Shown: piece after piece, positions 62,724-64,000 of the stretch
Layout of the letters: every line of letters starts with the position of its first letter
Numbering within the stretch: the stretch's first letter is position 1
Assembly (NCBI GenBank): GCA_964019055.1
Contig: OZ025208.1
Span: forward strand, 2,358,001-2,422,000
DNA from: Anthopleura xanthogrammica
Lineage: Eukaryota; Cnidaria; Anthozoa; Actiniaria; Actiniidae
Reading direction: 5' to 3'
DNA length: 64,000 nucleotides
Position numbers and translations under genes: made by a program
Notes under the pieces: generated by a model
What the model saw: only the letters and a program-made list of their open reading frames with translations
Told to the model about the DNA's origin: nothing
The model's database searches: none

Positions 62724-64000
62724 GTTGCTATGGAAATACGGTCAAAAGCGGCACATTTCCCCAGTGAAATTTCCAAAAAATCAGTGTTTGATAAATTAAA
62801 ATGCAAAAATTTCAAAAAACTGTTCGATACACACATAAGAAGGCCTCAAATTATGATTACTAGTAAAGTTCAAAAAGTAATAAATCATGTTTTGTAGCAG
62901 AAAGTCGTTTTTTCTTTCTAGTTTTCGCCAAACAATTTGAGTTAGAGCTTTGAATAGTCTTATAGGTATACCTGTTCTCTTCTGTGGTTTTCTCAAAATA
63001 TGAATTCAAAACCACATATCTACAATATATAGAAAACAGCTAACAATAGCTTTAAAGCGAATTTCTTTCTGTTCAGAAAAAAAAAAAAAAAAGCGAGTAG
63101 GAGGCTCGTTTCTTCTTTAAAAATAGTTAAGATCAAATTTTACCGGCTAACTGACGAGTAGTTGTAGAGAGACGAATTCTGCTGTGGCATAGTCTAAAAC
63201 ATGGACTGGACTGGACCCGAGAAAACATGGACTGGACTCAGAAAACATGGACTCCCGTAGAAAACATGGACCCGGGGTCAAACACGAGTATTTACGTAAT
63301 ACGAGCATTTTATGAATACTTAATTTTAGTAATAGGAGCTAGGTATACTTAACTGTCAATACTTTATACTATAATCAGACCACCGCTTGCGTTACGACAA
63401 AAGTGTCAACTATGACAATGTACAGAATGCATGTTCAATCGGCCTAAATTTAGTAAACACATGTAAGTTATGTTTTGGATATTTGATGGGTGGGTGGGTT
63501 AAAACTCCCAAGAAATATCAAGCAAGGTCTCGATTCTTAAAAATAATATCGTTCAACGTTCAGATACAGCACACAAAATATTGAGCGAGCTTATTAATTC
63601 AATTTCAAGATTCAACTTCTTTTGAACCAAATGGAATATCCGACTTCTGAGGGAAGTCTTATATGCCGCTCAGGGGGCAGGGGAAGTTTCTCCAGCCTAC
63701 GAAAATCTGTCTGGATTTTTTGGTATTTCGTTGACCAACTTTCAATTGAGACTTTGTATTAGGAACGGAGAGTCGAGATATGTAACTATGCAGTCGTTAG
63801 TATTTATATACTATCAAAAAAAAAAATGAAAAAAAAAATATCCTGCTAGCATTTGGCACATTAAAAAAAACACTTGAGAGCGGGAAAAAAGATCGACCCA
63901 TAAAATATCAAATGGTCCGTCCCTTATAAAGGTATATACATATTTTTTTAATTTGATGAACTCACGGGTGAGACAAAATGACAAAGACACTTCGTTGATA
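62724..64000. other. Stretch without a recognised gene
   Basis: No exon with a recognisable domain is visible. A small GGACTGGACT/ATGGACTC-type direct repeat (AAAACATGGACT) recurs four times between 63,199 and 63,272. The missing 5' exons of the receptor are expected beyond this point. Confidence 0.45.

Overview
The window looks like nuclear DNA of an invertebrate animal, most likely a hexacorallian cnidarian (stony coral or sea anemone). It is AT-rich, with short exons separated by kilobase introns. It carries a relaxin-receptor-type GPCR joined to many ectodomain modules, tyrosine-recombinase (DUF3504/Crypton-like) elements, LINE relics of CR1/L2 type and dense foldback elements. The taxon is inferred from this style of content, not from a database match.

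The main host gene lies on the minus strand from 59,794 down to 31,142. I could join 27 exons by hand. Every exon-exon phase agrees, and the joined coding length is 4,782 nt (1,593 residues plus stop), open at the 5' end. In protein order it encodes: a MAM C-terminal piece, a MAM-like domain, a D8C (uromodulin/GP2-type) domain, an F5/8 type C (discoidin) domain, a linker, a pentraxin domain, a second MAM-like domain, a CUB domain, a 9-residue microexon, an LRR N-cap, eight single-exon leucine-rich repeats, a rhodopsin-class 7TM domain closest to relaxin/LGR type C receptors, and a cytoplasmic tail. I know of no described GPCR with this ectodomain, so this is the best candidate for something new. 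A paralogous F5/8C exon at 1,145-1,452, same strand and same splice phases, points to a second related gene running off the left edge.

The rest is mostly mobile DNA. From left to right: foldback elements (1.59-3.07 kb); a nearly intact Ty3/Gypsy LTR retrotransposon (3,739-10,919) with gag, pol, two LTRs and a CATA target duplication, nested in an older MITE; a deleted tyrosine-recombinase element (11.2-12.55 kb); tandem repeats (13.1-13.5 and 16.8-18.1 kb); LINE relics (18.2-19.1 and 21.2-21.5 kb); a 294-bp tandem triplication (26.1-27.0 kb); and an intact two-exon tyrosine-recombinase element (27.55-29.71 kb). Inside introns of the receptor gene lie a second, frameshifted recombinase element (37.5-39.3 kb), a 1.4-kb TIR element containing a 479-bp duplication (45.56-46.95 kb), short recombinase-element derivatives (49.0 and 51.0 kb) and a broken LINE (52.2-55.54 kb). 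Upstream of the exons are nested TIR elements (59.9-62.7 kb).

A second unusual theme is a shared architecture. Six elements, three of them with recombinase genes, have an imperfect palindrome of about 75-170 bp sitting a few bases outside only one of their two short terminal inverted repeats. All coordinates and translations were worked out by eye and no similarity search was run.
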